From assembly GCA_013368325.1 (NCBI GenBank), contig JAACJK010000164.1:310001-374000 (forward strand): 64,000 nucleotides of DNA, read 5' to 3'. Source of the DNA: Ephemerocybe angulata. Lineage: Eukaryota > Basidiomycota > Agaricomycetes > Agaricales > Psathyrellaceae. The translations under genes and the position numbers were made by a program. The notes beneath the pieces are model-generated. The model was not told the origin of the DNA, did no database searches, and saw nothing but the letters and a program-made list of their open reading frames with translations. This document shows, one piece after another, positions 10,598 through 21,622 of this stretch (positions are counted from its first letter, which is position 1; every line of letters begins with the position of its first letter).

Positions 10598-11412
10598 ATG
10601 TCTATCGACGTCCAAGAGGCCATGTATGCCGGCGAGAACCCCCTCTCCGCCGGTAATAACAACTGATTTGTAAAAGCCAGGTCATTCGGGACCTTCACCC
10701 TGTGATAGACCCAGATGAAGACTACTTGACCATCGTCGCTGCGGAAGAAAAGATCGTCGCATCTGAAAGTAAACGGAAGAAGGAACTCGAGGAGGCGCAC
10801 TCGAAGCTGAAAGGTGCGTTGCCCTTTTGCATTCAGGCCTGTCCAGGCATTGAGGTGGAAGTGGACGTGCGTAATAGCACTATCGCGGATATACGAAGCC
10901 GCACGGGTATCTTCGACACGACATGCGTCAATACCATCGCAAGCAGATCATGCATCCCTTCTCAATGAGCTCGACAACTCAAAGCTTTCGCTGGCCAAGG
11001 CGATTAGCGACGCGGAGGGGCTGGTGGGGAGCAAGGAGGCTGAGCTAGCGGCGCTGAAGGAGGAGGCGAGGCAGCTGGAGGCATATGATCCTGCAGTAGA
11101 GCATGCAAAAGAATTGGATGGCTCTGTGTGCGTACTCAATTCAGGCCCATTGCATTCTCTGCTGACTGATTCCCTGTAGCCTCCGGTTACAGTTGATTAA
11201 AGGACTAGGCTTTGAACCTATCAACGACCCTAGCAAGCATGTTGCGAAGATGCTCGTCCGTGCGTCCATTCCCTTTATTGTCTCCAAGGTTTTTTCTTAG
11301 TCTACTCTCAACCATAGGTGCAACATCGGGAGATATACACACCGTTGACTTGTCCACTGGCATATCGGAATTCGACAACACACAACAGCTCTGGAAGTTG
11401 GCCAACTCATAG
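10598..11412 (+). CDS. SPC24: Kinetochore protein Spc24 (Ndc80 complex subunit)
   Basis: Five exons (10598-10623, 10677-10813, 10878-11127, 11180-11259, 11318-11412) join in frame to 195 residues, the usual Spc24 size. The N-terminus (VIRDLHPVIDPDEDY) leads into a coiled coil of roughly 90 residues with a regular heptad of Leu/Ala and charged residues (about residues 30-130). A short globular domain follows with GLGFEP, DIHTVDLS and the terminal LWKLAN, the pattern of the fungal Spc24 C-terminal fold that pairs with Spc25 and contacts the inner kinetochore. The first intron donor was set at AT|GTATGC because only this choice joins the start codon to the conserved frame. It acts in the nucleus in chromosome segregation and is a core single-copy gene. 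Confidence 0.85.
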
Positions 11413-11830
11413 CTCGAGGACTATGGTTGAGCCCGTCCCTCCAGATCCCCCTGCTTCTCCCTTTTCATATCTCCATCATTCTCGAAGCTCGAAGCTCACG
11501 AATTTAAAGCTGCCATATAATCTGTAACTTATCTATCTTCTTGGGATTGTATTTATCGTTGGACTCATACGCACGTTGGGCCAGACTATAAAGGATTCCT
11601 GCCAGGAAAATGTACAATTATCGGTATGCTTGAGCCCTGGCGGGCGAGTTTCGAACACTACTTCCCCTTTACCAGACACTAGCGACACTTCCTCAAAGTC
11701 AGCCCTGTGCCTTTCTTACCCCTCTTCTTGCCCCCCAGACAAGGCCACCGTCAACCGAAATCGACAGCACCAGAGGACCCCCGAGTCACCCAGGCAATTC
11801 TCAAACCCTCAACGACCTCACCAACGCCTC

Positions 11831-12508
11831 ATGGATGCCCTCGACCCCCAAATGGCATCGACGACATACCACGTCCCAACCAGTACGTCCTCAGTCAACC
11901 TCCATCCAATTCCTCCAACCCTCTTACTAACCCTGCACTCTCTCTCTGCCGCAACAGCGGTCATCCTCCTCATAGCCGGGTTCTCCATCGTCATCGTCAT
12001 CACCTGCGTGATCCTCATCGTCGCCATCATGCGCGCCCGTGCGCGGACCGAGACAAACTTTCAAGAGGATCTGCAGATGTACGAAGCGACGCAGCTCACG
12101 GAGTCCCACAAGCATTATACGTTCCAGTTTAGCCCCCGTCTGGGAGGGTATAAGCTCGCGGCCCCGCCGGAAGGCATCTCCCCTTACTCTGTGACAAATT
12201 GGAAGCAGGGGAGGAAAGGTCCCAACGGCAGCTTGAACGCGAACGCGAACTCGGGAAGGCTCATACGGCTGTGGGCGCCGTTTGGTCGCAAGGGGCAGGG
12301 GCAGACGGGTCAGGAGGAGGCTGAGGTGAATGGGATGCCGCCGTCTGACTCGATGTTTACGATACGTGTGTCGCCGTCGAGTCCTGTGGTGTTTGGGAGT
12401 GTGGAGGAGGAGGGGGGTTCGGGTTCGCCGTATGTGAAGGTTACGGTGACGCCGCCGACGCCGGCGAAGGAAAGGGTGTTTAGGGCGGTTTTGAATAGTA
12501 AGGGATGA
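11831..12508 (+). CDS. Single-pass membrane protein of unknown function
   Basis: The likely start is the ATG at 11831. A 75-base intron (11883-11957, GTACG to CAG with a CTAAC branch site) is probably removed; because its length is a multiple of three without stops, the frame is open either way. With the intron removed the protein is about 200 residues: a short N-terminus, one strong transmembrane helix (VILLIAGFSIVIVITCVILIV), a basic stop-transfer (MRARAR), and a cytosolic tail rich in Gly, Ser and Pro. There is no signal peptide, so it is probably a type III or tail-facing-in membrane protein. I recognise no family. The C-terminal codons show strong third-position GC/GT bias, consistent with real coding. 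Confidence 0.6.
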   Translation: MDALDPQMASTTYHVPTSTSSVNLHPIPPTLLLTLHSLSAATAVILLIAGFSIVIVITCVILIVAIMRARARTETNFQEDLQMYEATQLTESHKHYTFQFSPRLGGYKLAAPPEGISPYSVTNWKQGRKGPNGSLNANANSGRLIRLWAPFGRKGQGQTGQEEAEVNGMPPSDSMFTIRVSPSSPVVFGSVEEEGGSGSPYVKVTVTPPTPAKERVFRAVLNSKG

Positions 12509-14201
12509 GATATTGGGATTGGGGCTGGGGGTTTTGGGGAGGCGTAGGATGTGCGGGCTCGAAGATGATTGATGAATGGACTTCTGTATACTGTGGATTT
12601 TACGATTGATCGTCGTTGATGTTCCATTGCGATGGTGAATCCATCTTGGTCTTCTTCCACCAGGGGAATATCTGGGAGAGATAGCCATTTTAAATGCTTG
12701 TTGTGGCCTACTCCTTCTTGAATTAAGGTAAAGGTAAACCCGAACTCGCCTACAGCGAAGTCAATACTCGGTCCCGTCTGGCGTTGACGAGGGCCGAGAG
12801 GAGTGGCTGTGCTCGGGCGCTTGCATTGGCGCTTACGGATTGTCGCTTGGGTTTGTGGGGCCGGAGAGTCTTGATTTGTATTTGATTCAATGCCTGTGAG
12901 GATGCCTTTCCCTATACACTATCCCCTAGCAATTGCGTACTCGTCGGTGAAAATGAGAAGGATGCACACCAAGAGGCGTGACATCTTGGCCGTACGGAGT
13001 GGTGGTACAAACCTCATGGATTACTCTAGGGACGTCATGGGTTTCCCCTCGAGTTCTATGCGAGTTTCTTAAACATGGGACGCTGCTGAACTTCCCGGAG
13101 TCACTTGTATATCCGTGCCCTACTTCTTTCCGAGTATGGCTCGTTCGAGCAAGCTCTCTTACAGCCCTACTACATTCGTGCTCGTTTTCCGCGGCTCACT
13201 CAAGCAGACTCAAGCCAGCTCCGACCTCTCTCCAAGTAGCACGACTCCGATGCTTTCGCGGGAAGATTTCGGCTTGGACGAGTCTGAGGGTGCTTGGGAT
13301 TAAGTACGTCGAGCCAGGATATCAGCGGAAGGACACCTTTGCGCAACTGGCTATCGGCTTTCTGCACAGGCCCCTACAAGATTATCTGGGGTTACGCTTT
13401 CGGCACCTGCTAAGCGATGAGTATGTACTTGGCAAGTGCTTCACTGTCAGTGTCAGGGCTGTCTCCCCCCGAGTCATTTAAACCGATAACTTGGACCACT
13501 CCCGAAATTCAGCAGTCGGAGGACGATACTTGGCGACGATCATTCAAGCCCAATTGAAATCACCGAGGCAACCATGACTCGCGGGAAGTTAGCAGATAAA
13601 AACCTTACCTGAACGTCGGTTGCTTGGTATTCGAGGGGTATTCCTGTCAGGTCCCTGTGATGTGCTGCGTGATTAGGCGGTGCGATTAGCCCATTACCGC
13701 CACGTGCACCGCAAGCGAGCCCACTAAAATAAAAGGGTTTACAGCATGCTAGTCGGTATAAAGACGGGGAGGATACCTCAGTCGCCAAGGGATACCCTGG
13801 GATACCCATCCTCGAGCCCCTCTCCTTGATTTCTCCCATCCTTCCACGAACGTGCACATAATCACCGTTGATACTCCGGGAGATGCAGTCCGTGTATGGC
13901 AATGATAGTGAACAGCATTTGTGGGACTCTCCTCCGGGTTCACCCTAGGACTGAAGATGCTAGCCCGGAAAAGCAGGTCAGAGCCTCTGTTTCTCCACCT
14001 TCCTCCTAATTCTGCCTATCGCAGCGTGATAAGAAGAAAGCGAGGGAAATTGGAATCGCAGCACTCTGGCGCTCCGAGACCGAGGTTAGATCCGGGCAAA
14101 CGTGACCAAACACGTCACATTCCTATGCTTTCCCAAAAAAGATTTCAATTTCACCCTGTCTTACTGGGCGCGATCATGGTCTTGTAACGCCCAATATCTC
14201 C
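12509..14201. other. 1.7-kb gene-poor interval
   Basis: Open frames at 12978-13481 (plus) and 13540-13902 (minus) have no start context, splice support or recognisable motif. The stretch probably contains the 3' end of the membrane-protein gene and the promoter of the kinase. Confidence 0.45.
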
Positions 14202-17200
14202 ATGTTCTTGACTCTTTCGTCGTCGTCCGATTCATCCTCCTCCTCATCCTCCTCGACGCGCTCAACGTCGTCCTCGCTGTTCTTCAACGCCGACAACGGC
14301 GCCACCATGCACGCCGACCCCATTCCCTCCTCGCCGCCAACCTCATCCAAGACCCATGCATTCTTTGCATCGTCCTTTGCGGCCTCGCCGCCTCCACGCC
14401 CGCCGCCGTCTCTGAGGAGGAAGGAGAGCGACGGCAGCACAGCGAGCACGTCGAGCTCGAGCGGGCACGCAGATGATACCGCCGACCACCCTCCGTCGGC
14501 CACCCGGAGCATCTTCTCGCCCACAAGCCCCGGGTTCCATATCTCTCGGATCTTCCCCTCCCGCTACACCTCCAACTCTCGCGACTCATCCGAAGTCCAC
14601 GACATCCAGTCAACAGGGAGGCTCCGTCGAAAACCCCAGTTTCTCTCGCTAGCGGACGACAATACACTATCTGACTCGATAGAATCGACCTCGGGATACA
14701 ATTACAACAGCTTCACGAGCTACGGGTCCGACTACAAATCAAGAGATGGGTCCTTGAGCTTTGCACATGATGGCCTAGCACCATTGCCCACGCTGGCGCC
14801 CGGCTTTGGGTATGAAAGGGATAACGCAAGCGCCGAAGGGGACCCACCGCTTTCTTCGGCATCATCTTCGACGTCCTCTTCCTCGTCGCATGTGTCGATA
14901 AGATTGCCCACCCCACCTCCGCCGCCGCTTCTCACACCCGCCATGATGGATCATACGCCCACACCGAAGGATGATAGCACAAATGATACCAGCGAGTTCA
15001 CGCCCCGCCCATCGAGCTACGAGCCTACGCTCGCTTCCATGCTTCGCCCGTTCGACCCTGCCCCCATATCAAAAGCCCCAAGCATGGTTTCCACCGCTTC
15101 GACGGCCGCGACAGAGGATAGCCATGATCACGGCAGCGAAGCTCAAGAAGCTGGAGATATGCATGAAGGTGACATCATTGCCCCTACCTCGCCGGGCGCT
15201 TCCCATTGGCCGGCCTCGCCGACGTCCCAAACCAGCTTCAACGCTTCGGTGCCCAGCCCATCCCTACGCCTCGTCGAGCCGCTTGGCCAAGGCGCTTTCT
15301 CGGCGGTCTGGTTGGCAGAGGATCTCTCTGCTGTGCCACTTGCCTTGACATCGAAGAAGAGCGTGAGAGATCTGAAAAGGCAGGCGAGCTTATCTTCGAA
15401 GGGAGGGTTGTCGCGGAATGGAAGCTTGAAGAGTGGTGTGTCTAGGAATGGGAGTTCTAAGGGTAGTGGGTGGGGGATGGTTTCCCGGAATTCGAGTTTG
15501 CGAAAGCTCAAGGCCCGGCTGAAGGGGATGAAACCTGTAGGGATAGGAAAAGAGGTGTTGGAGGACCACGCTGGGGGAGTAGGGAGTGGAGCTTTGACGA
15601 TGTATGTTGATGACCATGGCCGTTTGCGCACTCCTACTTCACAGTCTACAACATCAAAAACACACCGGAAAACCGACAGCGCCGGGAGCTTGGATATCAC
15701 CTGGGGCTTGGAGACCCCGTCTTCCTCGCTCTCGCGGAGCAACTCGGCCAGGAGCAAGAATCGGACGGGGTCTGGTTCGTCTACGGGCGCGTCCTCACGG
15801 CTGGTCGCGGTGAAGCTGACCCCTCGGCGGCCCTCACCATACTCTCCGCAAGCTGAGGAACGGACGAGGGTAGGCTTTGTGCGAGAAGTCGAGGTTTTGC
15901 GGCACATATCACATCCCAATATCACGCCGCTCCTAGCGTTCTTCTCGACGCCGACGCATCACGTCCTCGTCCTTCCATATCTCCGTGGGGGTGATCTGCT
16001 ATCGCTAGTCAACGACGACCAGGCTTGGAATAACCTGTCGGAGAGCGTTCTAAGACGAATATGGTGTGAGATCTGCCGAGCTGTTGGGTGGATGCATGGT
16101 GTGGGCCTGGTGCACAGAGACGTTAAGCTTGAGAACGTGCTCCTGACTTGGGATGGGGTGCGCGGGATCCAGGATGAGGCGAGACGTGTTCTCGACGAAG
16201 ACTCGAAACCCATTTGCTGTTCCCCTCCTCAGGATGGCCTCTTGCATTCAATACCGACGCTTAACCGACCTCCGAAGATGCGCGTCGAGGTGGACGACCT
16301 GCCTTCCCCTCTTATCAAACTTACAGACTTCGGTCTGTCCCGATTCATTGATATCGGGAATGGCGAGAAGGGGCAGGGAGAGCTGCTCAGTACGCGTTGT
16401 GGAAGCGAGGCGTATGCTGCACCCGAATTGGTTATGGGCTCGAGCTCGTACTCGTACGCAACGCCTGTGGCCTCAACTCATACACCATCGACGACTCCTG
16501 GAGCGAAGACCGATTCGGCCATGCCGACCCCCACTCCCGTGAGTCAGAGAAAAGGCGTATATGACGCGAGGGAGACGGACGCTTGGGCGTGTGGCGTTGT
16601 CTTGTACGCTCTGGTGGGCAGGAAGCTTCCCTTCGGCGAGGGTGCTGGGGTTATTGACGGTCGAATTGGGGGTGAGCGTGCACCTCCGACTGGATTTGGA
16701 GGGCTTGGGTATGGTCATGGGAAGAGCGCGGCGGCGGAGAGGAGGGGGTGGTTGATGAGGATAGCGAGGGGTGATTGGGTGTGGCCTGCCGTGACGCCCA
16801 CTGCGGATGATAGGCATGGGGAGGGAGAGGAGTTGGTTGGGGCGAAGCTTGCGAGGAGCGAGGGCGCGAGGAGGATTGTGGGGAGGTTGTTGGTGCGGGA
16901 TCCGAGGAAGCGGGCGAGGATTGTGGATTTGTGGGAGGATGAGTGGATGAGGGCGGATGCGGTTGGCGAGGCGGTGTATGAATCGCTTCAGGACGCGAAG
17001 GGCGAGTCTTCTGAGGGAATTCTTGTTGATGGCGTGGAGAGGGCTCAGCTGGTGGATGAACCAGAAGGAGGGGTCGAGATGTTGTCAGATCTGGGTGTGG
17101 GTGGATGGGAGCCTTTGGTCGACGGTAGCGAGGAAGGTACGGATGGGGACTACCTCGAGGATGAAGATGGGGAGGAGGAAGAGGAGGAGGAAGAGGATGG

Positions 17201-17255
17201 TTGGTTGTTGGATGAAGAAGGGATAGGGAGCATCGCGAGGCAAGAGGTGGTCTAA
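14202..17255 (+). CDS. Serine/threonine protein kinase with large N-lobe insertion
   Basis: An intronless frame of 1017 codons. After a Ser-rich, low-complexity N-terminus (about 350 residues) comes a glycine loop (PLGQGAFSAVW, about residue 360), then about 160 residues of Ser/Arg/Lys-rich insertion before the ATP-binding lysine (VAVK, about residue 535). The catalytic loop is HRDVKLEN (about 637), DFG is at about 708, and GSEAYAAPE marks the P+1 region. A second insertion of about 40 residues separates this from the conserved DAWACGVVLYAL. All catalytic residues are present, so it should be active. The C-terminus is very acidic (Glu/Asp run near residues 985-1005). The start could be the later ATG at 14307. 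The domain layout suggests a fungal nutrient- or stress-linked kinase, but I cannot name the orthologue. Confidence 0.93.
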   Translation: MFLTLSSSSDSSSSSSSSTRSTSSSLFFNADNGATMHADPIPSSPPTSSKTHAFFASSFAASPPPRPPPSLRRKESDGSTASTSSSSGHADDTADHPPSATRSIFSPTSPGFHISRIFPSRYTSNSRDSSEVHDIQSTGRLRRKPQFLSLADDNTLSDSIESTSGYNYNSFTSYGSDYKSRDGSLSFAHDGLAPLPTLAPGFGYERDNASAEGDPPLSSASSSTSSSSSHVSIRLPTPPPPPLLTPAMMDHTPTPKDDSTNDTSEFTPRPSSYEPTLASMLRPFDPAPISKAPSMVSTASTAATEDSHDHGSEAQEAGDMHEGDIIAPTSPGASHWPASPTSQTSFNASVPSPSLRLVEPLGQGAFSAVWLAEDLSAVPLALTSKKSVRDLKRQASLSSKGGLSRNGSLKSGVSRNGSSKGSGWGMVSRNSSLRKLKARLKGMKPVGIGKEVLEDHAGGVGSGALTMYVDDHGRLRTPTSQSTTSKTHRKTDSAGSLDITWGLETPSSSLSRSNSARSKNRTGSGSSTGASSRLVAVKLTPRRPSPYSPQAEERTRVGFVREVEVLRHISHPNITPLLAFFSTPTHHVLVLPYLRGGDLLSLVNDDQAWNNLSESVLRRIWCEICRAVGWMHGVGLVHRDVKLENVLLTWDGVRGIQDEARRVLDEDSKPICCSPPQDGLLHSIPTLNRPPKMRVEVDDLPSPLIKLTDFGLSRFIDIGNGEKGQGELLSTRCGSEAYAAPELVMGSSSYSYATPVASTHTPSTTPGAKTDSAMPTPTPVSQRKGVYDARETDAWACGVVLYALVGRKLPFGEGAGVIDGRIGGERAPPTGFGGLGYGHGKSAAAERRGWLMRIARGDWVWPAVTPTADDRHGEGEELVGAKLARSEGARRIVGRLLVRDPRKRARIVDLWEDEWMRADAVGEAVYESLQDAKGESSEGILVDGVERAQLVDEPEGGVEMLSDLGVGGWEPLVDGSEEGTDGDYLEDEDGEEEEEEEEDGWLLDEEGIGSIARQEVV

Positions 17256-17991
17256 CTCTAGACGTAAAGGCGTTCCCTCCATACCCGACACCTTGGCGTT
17301 CATTCTGTTTGAGGACTCTTTCTACTTCATCGGACCTGGTGTTTTCTTTTCTTTTAGTTTTCTATGTATGTTTTTTTTTGTTTATTCTCCAGTCACCTCA
17401 CTTCGTCCTTCTCTCGCTCGACCCTCACAAGTTATTTATTCGAACCCCCATGTTGTACAACCACACGTCCCGACTCCTCGCATTCAGCGGCATCGCATTC
17501 TAACATCCGCTTCGCTTTCTTTACTTATGATACATTACTATATTATGAACCAATACTTAAACTTACTTATGACCCCTTCGCTCCCCCGCTGTAGACCTAT
17601 CCCTGATCCGGACTTGTCCTTTTTTTCTCCTGCGTCACCGCCCCGCAACTCCATCGGCGCTTTCTATGGTGCTCTTGTATTTCCGTTGTGAAAAGATACT
17701 TGTAGCCTTCCCTGTAGATGAGACCTGTACTACCTACATACCGCTCTGTAGCTCCGTTTTGTAGCACGTTATCGAGATCCAAACGCAACTTCTTCTCCAC
17801 AGGACAGGGGTCTCGACCGGCGGCGCATAACCAGATTTGGCCTCGCTCCCGCCTTGTGACACAATTGAGTCGAATCCAGGCCGGATGCGTTCTCCGACGT
17901 GCGTGGAATATTGATGGTGCATCCTGATTGGAGCCCGCAAACTATTAATTAACGAGACGTGACCGCCCGTGTATGTTGAACCGCTCCCACC
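17256..17991. other. Kinase 3' region and F-box gene promoter
   Basis: Pyrimidine-rich sequence follows the kinase stop, probably 3' UTR. No additional gene is supported. Confidence 0.5.
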
Positions 17992-20577
17992 ATGTCCACC
18001 CGACAGTCCAGCCGCCTCAAAACCAAAGGCAAAGCCCCCGTCAAGTACGAGGAGGACAGCGACCACGACTACGACGTGACGATGGACGAACCGAGTAGCA
18101 GTAACGGGACTCCTCAGAAAGCGCCGAATAAGAGGAAGCGGAAGGCCGCCAGCCCTGCTGTCGCAGGTCCAAGCAGCTTGAAGAGAGAGGAGGGGGCGTC
18201 CACGTCGGCGACGACGCTTGTGGGTGTCAAGAATGAGGACGAGAGGCCGGCGAAGAGGGTCAGAGGCAAGCGGGGAATTCTCCAGCAGCTGGCGGAGATG
18301 CCGCTCGAGCTGCTGTTTGAGGTGCGTCTTTGTCTTGCATGGTAGCTAGCCTCTGAGGGCTTTGGACTGACGCTGTCTGTGTTCTCGTCTGGCCTGCTAG
18401 ATATTTGGAAAGCTGGACCCCATCGATTTGCTTAATCTCTCGAGGACGACCAAGGCGTTGCGGAGCATTCTTATGCGACGCTCCTCCGCGGATATATGGA
18501 GGGAGGCGTTGACGAATATTGACGATCTGCCGCCGTGCCCTCCGGACCTCAACGAGGCGCAGTGGGCGAATCTGCTGTTTGGCAAGAATTGCTATGTGCG
18601 TTATCTTGGAGTGGCGTCCTGTTATTATGTGCTGACTGGGGTTTTTTAATGTTGTAGTTCTGCGGGAGAAATACTCCGGCTGTCAACCAGACATATGCTT
18701 GGCAGGCGCGTGTCCGTGGATGCTTCAAATGTGTGCTTGCGGAGTAAGACCCCCTTTCTTTTTGAGATTCATGGGATGGAATCTGACGTCTTTCCAGGTT
18801 CTCGATTAGCCAACAGCATACCCTGGCGCGGAGTATATTCGAGCTCATCCCTTCATTCACTGTTCGGTACGGGCAAGGTAAAGTCTTATGATCCGTGCAG
18901 TACCAACTTTCGGCTCATACATTCCTTAGGACGGCGCTCGGACCGAGGCGTGCACTACCATGGCGCAACGTACCATGAGTTCGTTGAAACAGAGAAGCGG
19001 TTGACCAATCTGGAGGAGCGGAAGAAATGGGTCGATGAACAGACGCTCATAAAAGAGGAGTTGGTCAAGCATGCGGCAGAGTGTGAGAAGTGGCTGGGGA
19101 AACGTCAGGAAGCACGCGCGGAGGAGCTTGAAGAGATGCGCAGCCAGAGGAAGCTAATGTATGTCGCTCATTCAGCTAATTTGTCTTGATTCTAATTTCG
19201 TCACTTAGTCTACGCCGGAGAATTGAAGAACTAGGCTTCACCTCGACTCTTGTGGACCTTGCGTTCCAGAATCGAGAATTCTGGGCTGCTACCTGCATAA
19301 CGTCTGTTCTAAAGAAGGATATAACCGACCGAGGTTAGTGTATCCCTCACTTCCGTTCTTCAATATCCGCGAAACTGATCTTTGACTCCATAGTCTGGGC
19401 TGGGGCAGAGGAACAAGTAAAAGGTGTCATGCAGGCGTTCCGCCTGAAACATGCCAGAGAAGAACACAATCATCACCTCCAGAAGAGAATCAAAATGTTC
19501 CAGAAAGCCTACGACGCGTTCGTCGAGACCCAGCCACGCGAGCTGACCGTCATTCCTATAGCGGACCTTTTCCTCGTTCCCGAGATCAAGGAGTTCCTCC
19601 TATCCGAACCTATCGCCGACCCCATGGACAAAGAATCACTCGACGAGCTGCTCGAAAATATCCCGGAATACACAGAGGAATGGGTGAAGAATTCGAAACA
19701 GGTGCTGGTCGACCTCATGAAACCTGAAGCTGCGGCCTTGGGATTGGAATCTGTCGATGAATCCAGCCTGGACCTCGCCATCGCTGTGTTCAAGTGCATC
19801 TCCTGCCATAACGCTGATAACTTTGTGTCCACAAGTCGCGCGCTAGCCCACGCTTGCGCCACGGCCGACAAGTATCGCTATCGCAGGACGGAAGCCTATT
19901 CTGATCTCGATTTGAGGTTGTTTGTGACTGCGACGGATAAAACTCCGTGGAACTTCGAGGGCTCCTGTTTCCAGTTCCGGGGTGCGACAGCTTTGAAGGG
20001 CGTGCAGCTCCTTAAAAAGTTGGATATGGATCCTGCTACGACGACAGCGGCTGCAATGGACGAGCTTGACCTCATCTTCGAGAAGCCCGACTCATTGAGC
20101 ATCGGGCGGACGATGGCAACTTGGAGAGGTGTCATGGTGGGTACCTGTTTCGATTCTCTTCCTTTCTTGGGCAACCGATACTTATCTGTTAATATAGAAG
20201 GATGAACATTCCGATCCGGCTTTGAACTGTTACGTGCAATGTGACGAAGAAACTACCCTAACGGTCCGCGCGATATTTGACTGGTCGATGAGAAGGGAGA
20301 GGGCGTCTGCCTCAGGCTGGGAGAAAGCCATCTGGTGTGCCCACTGTACCGAGTTCAAAGGACGTTCCGGGTCCCTGTTAGTCCATCTCAATGATAAGTG
20401 CGTGTTTTCGACCTGTTATTCATTTTTTTTCTGTGGAGACTGATAGACTGCGTTCTCGTTTGTTCTAGGCATCAAATTGAAAATGCGAAAGATGAAGATG
20501 TTTGGATTCACCCCGATCATCCGGTTTCAAGACTTACCTTGGAGTACTACATTCGCCCTGGGTTGACTGTTATCTGA
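17992..20577 (+). CDS. F-box protein with basic nuclear-type N-terminus
   Basis: Nine exons (17992-18321, 18401-18595, 18658-18743, 18798-18877, 18930-19158, 19209-19333, 19394-20136, 20198-20397, 20469-20577) join in frame to 523 residues. A basic N-terminus (PNKRKRKAAS, KRVRGKRG) that looks like a nuclear localisation signal precedes an F-box starting at MPLELLFEIFGKLDPIDLL (about residue 105). After it come a Cys-containing segment (NCYFCGRNT, GCFKCVLAE), as in a common Agaricomycete F-box family, and a coiled-coil stretch (about residues 190-240). It probably recruits substrates to an SCF ubiquitin ligase; the substrate is unknown. All eight introns have GT-AG ends and consistent phases. 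Confidence 0.85.
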
Positions 20578-21622
20578 AGGGGTCTCTGGCATTTCGCTTT
20601 TGTTACGTAGTCGTATACCTTTGCTTGTTTGTGTCGAGCCTTGAGTCTCTTGTGCCTTTGTTTTGTGTACTGCTTGAAGGGCTGAAAAACATTTGGTTTC
20701 TCCGTCACTATAGAGTCACCTTCCCTTTTTCCAGAGAGGCTGTCATCTTTCCACGATCATTCATTTCGATCTATCTAATCCTGCATCTAGGGCGGATCAC
20801 ACCTGATTCCCATGTTGCTGGGCGCTTAAGCGCTCAGCGCTCGAGGTTGGACTCGGACGAAGAGTATCTTCGATGAACCGTCTCCCTTGATCAGGGGGTG
20901 ACTCGCCAGTAATAGACTGACCTGGTCCTTGACAACCCCGTACTGCGCACTACTGACTCGGAGGTCAGGAGGGAACTTACACAACTCCGGTGCGAAATTT
21001 ACGGAAGGGAAGGTGGAGAAATCCTGCATGCCTCCGAACCTCATACTTCTCTCCATCATGATGTTACTCACTCCCAGCCAAAATATACTTAGTAAGGATG
21101 GGTTGCGATCTCTAAATACTGGAGGCAAGTACCATCATGACCTAAGATTATCTTTATTACCCTTGAGGACCGCTGGCTTAGGATACATGGGCTCCCTTTA
21201 CGCCATTAGTTACCGCCCGGGGCGGAGGAATGCCCGCAGAGGGTTGACTTTGGTCCAAGCAATACTGACAGTATCTCGATCTGGATAAGAACAATGTCTG
21301 CTGTCTCGTTGAATCTAGCAGTTCAAGGTATTGTAGAAAGTCACATACATACTAGCCGGTGCGCAGCACAGCCAAGAAAACTTTCCGGTGCTTTGCACAT
21401 ATCCGAGTCCAGTAATAACTCGACCAAGCCCAAACCAAGCCTATCTCGTGTGAGAGGCTGAAGTTCCGTCATTCCAGTAGGTTATTTTCGGGGATTCCGA
21501 GTCCGCCCATTCGGTCCCTAGGTATTGAGAGTATTTAAAGTGGTGGCCGTGGTTACGGTACGTTGGACTTGAACCCCCCCTCTTCCCATACCCTTACCAT
21601 TTCGTCGACGGTCCCTACTCTC
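20578..21622. other. Intergenic region
   Basis: About 1 kb without a supported gene. A 100-codon minus-strand frame (20826-21128) has no start context or known motif. The end adjacent to 21623 is probably the DUF6533 gene promoter. Confidence 0.4.

Noticed and set aside
12978..13481. 167-codon plus-strand open frame
   Set aside because: No recognisable motif, no splice support, and the predicted protein looks like random composition.
15143..15925. 260-codon minus-strand open frame
   Set aside because: It lies opposite the protein kinase gene and has no motif; it mirrors the kinase's codon bias.
20826..21128. 100-codon minus-strand frame with a hydrophobic start
   Set aside because: Could be a last exon of something, but no upstream exon or known motif could be linked to it.
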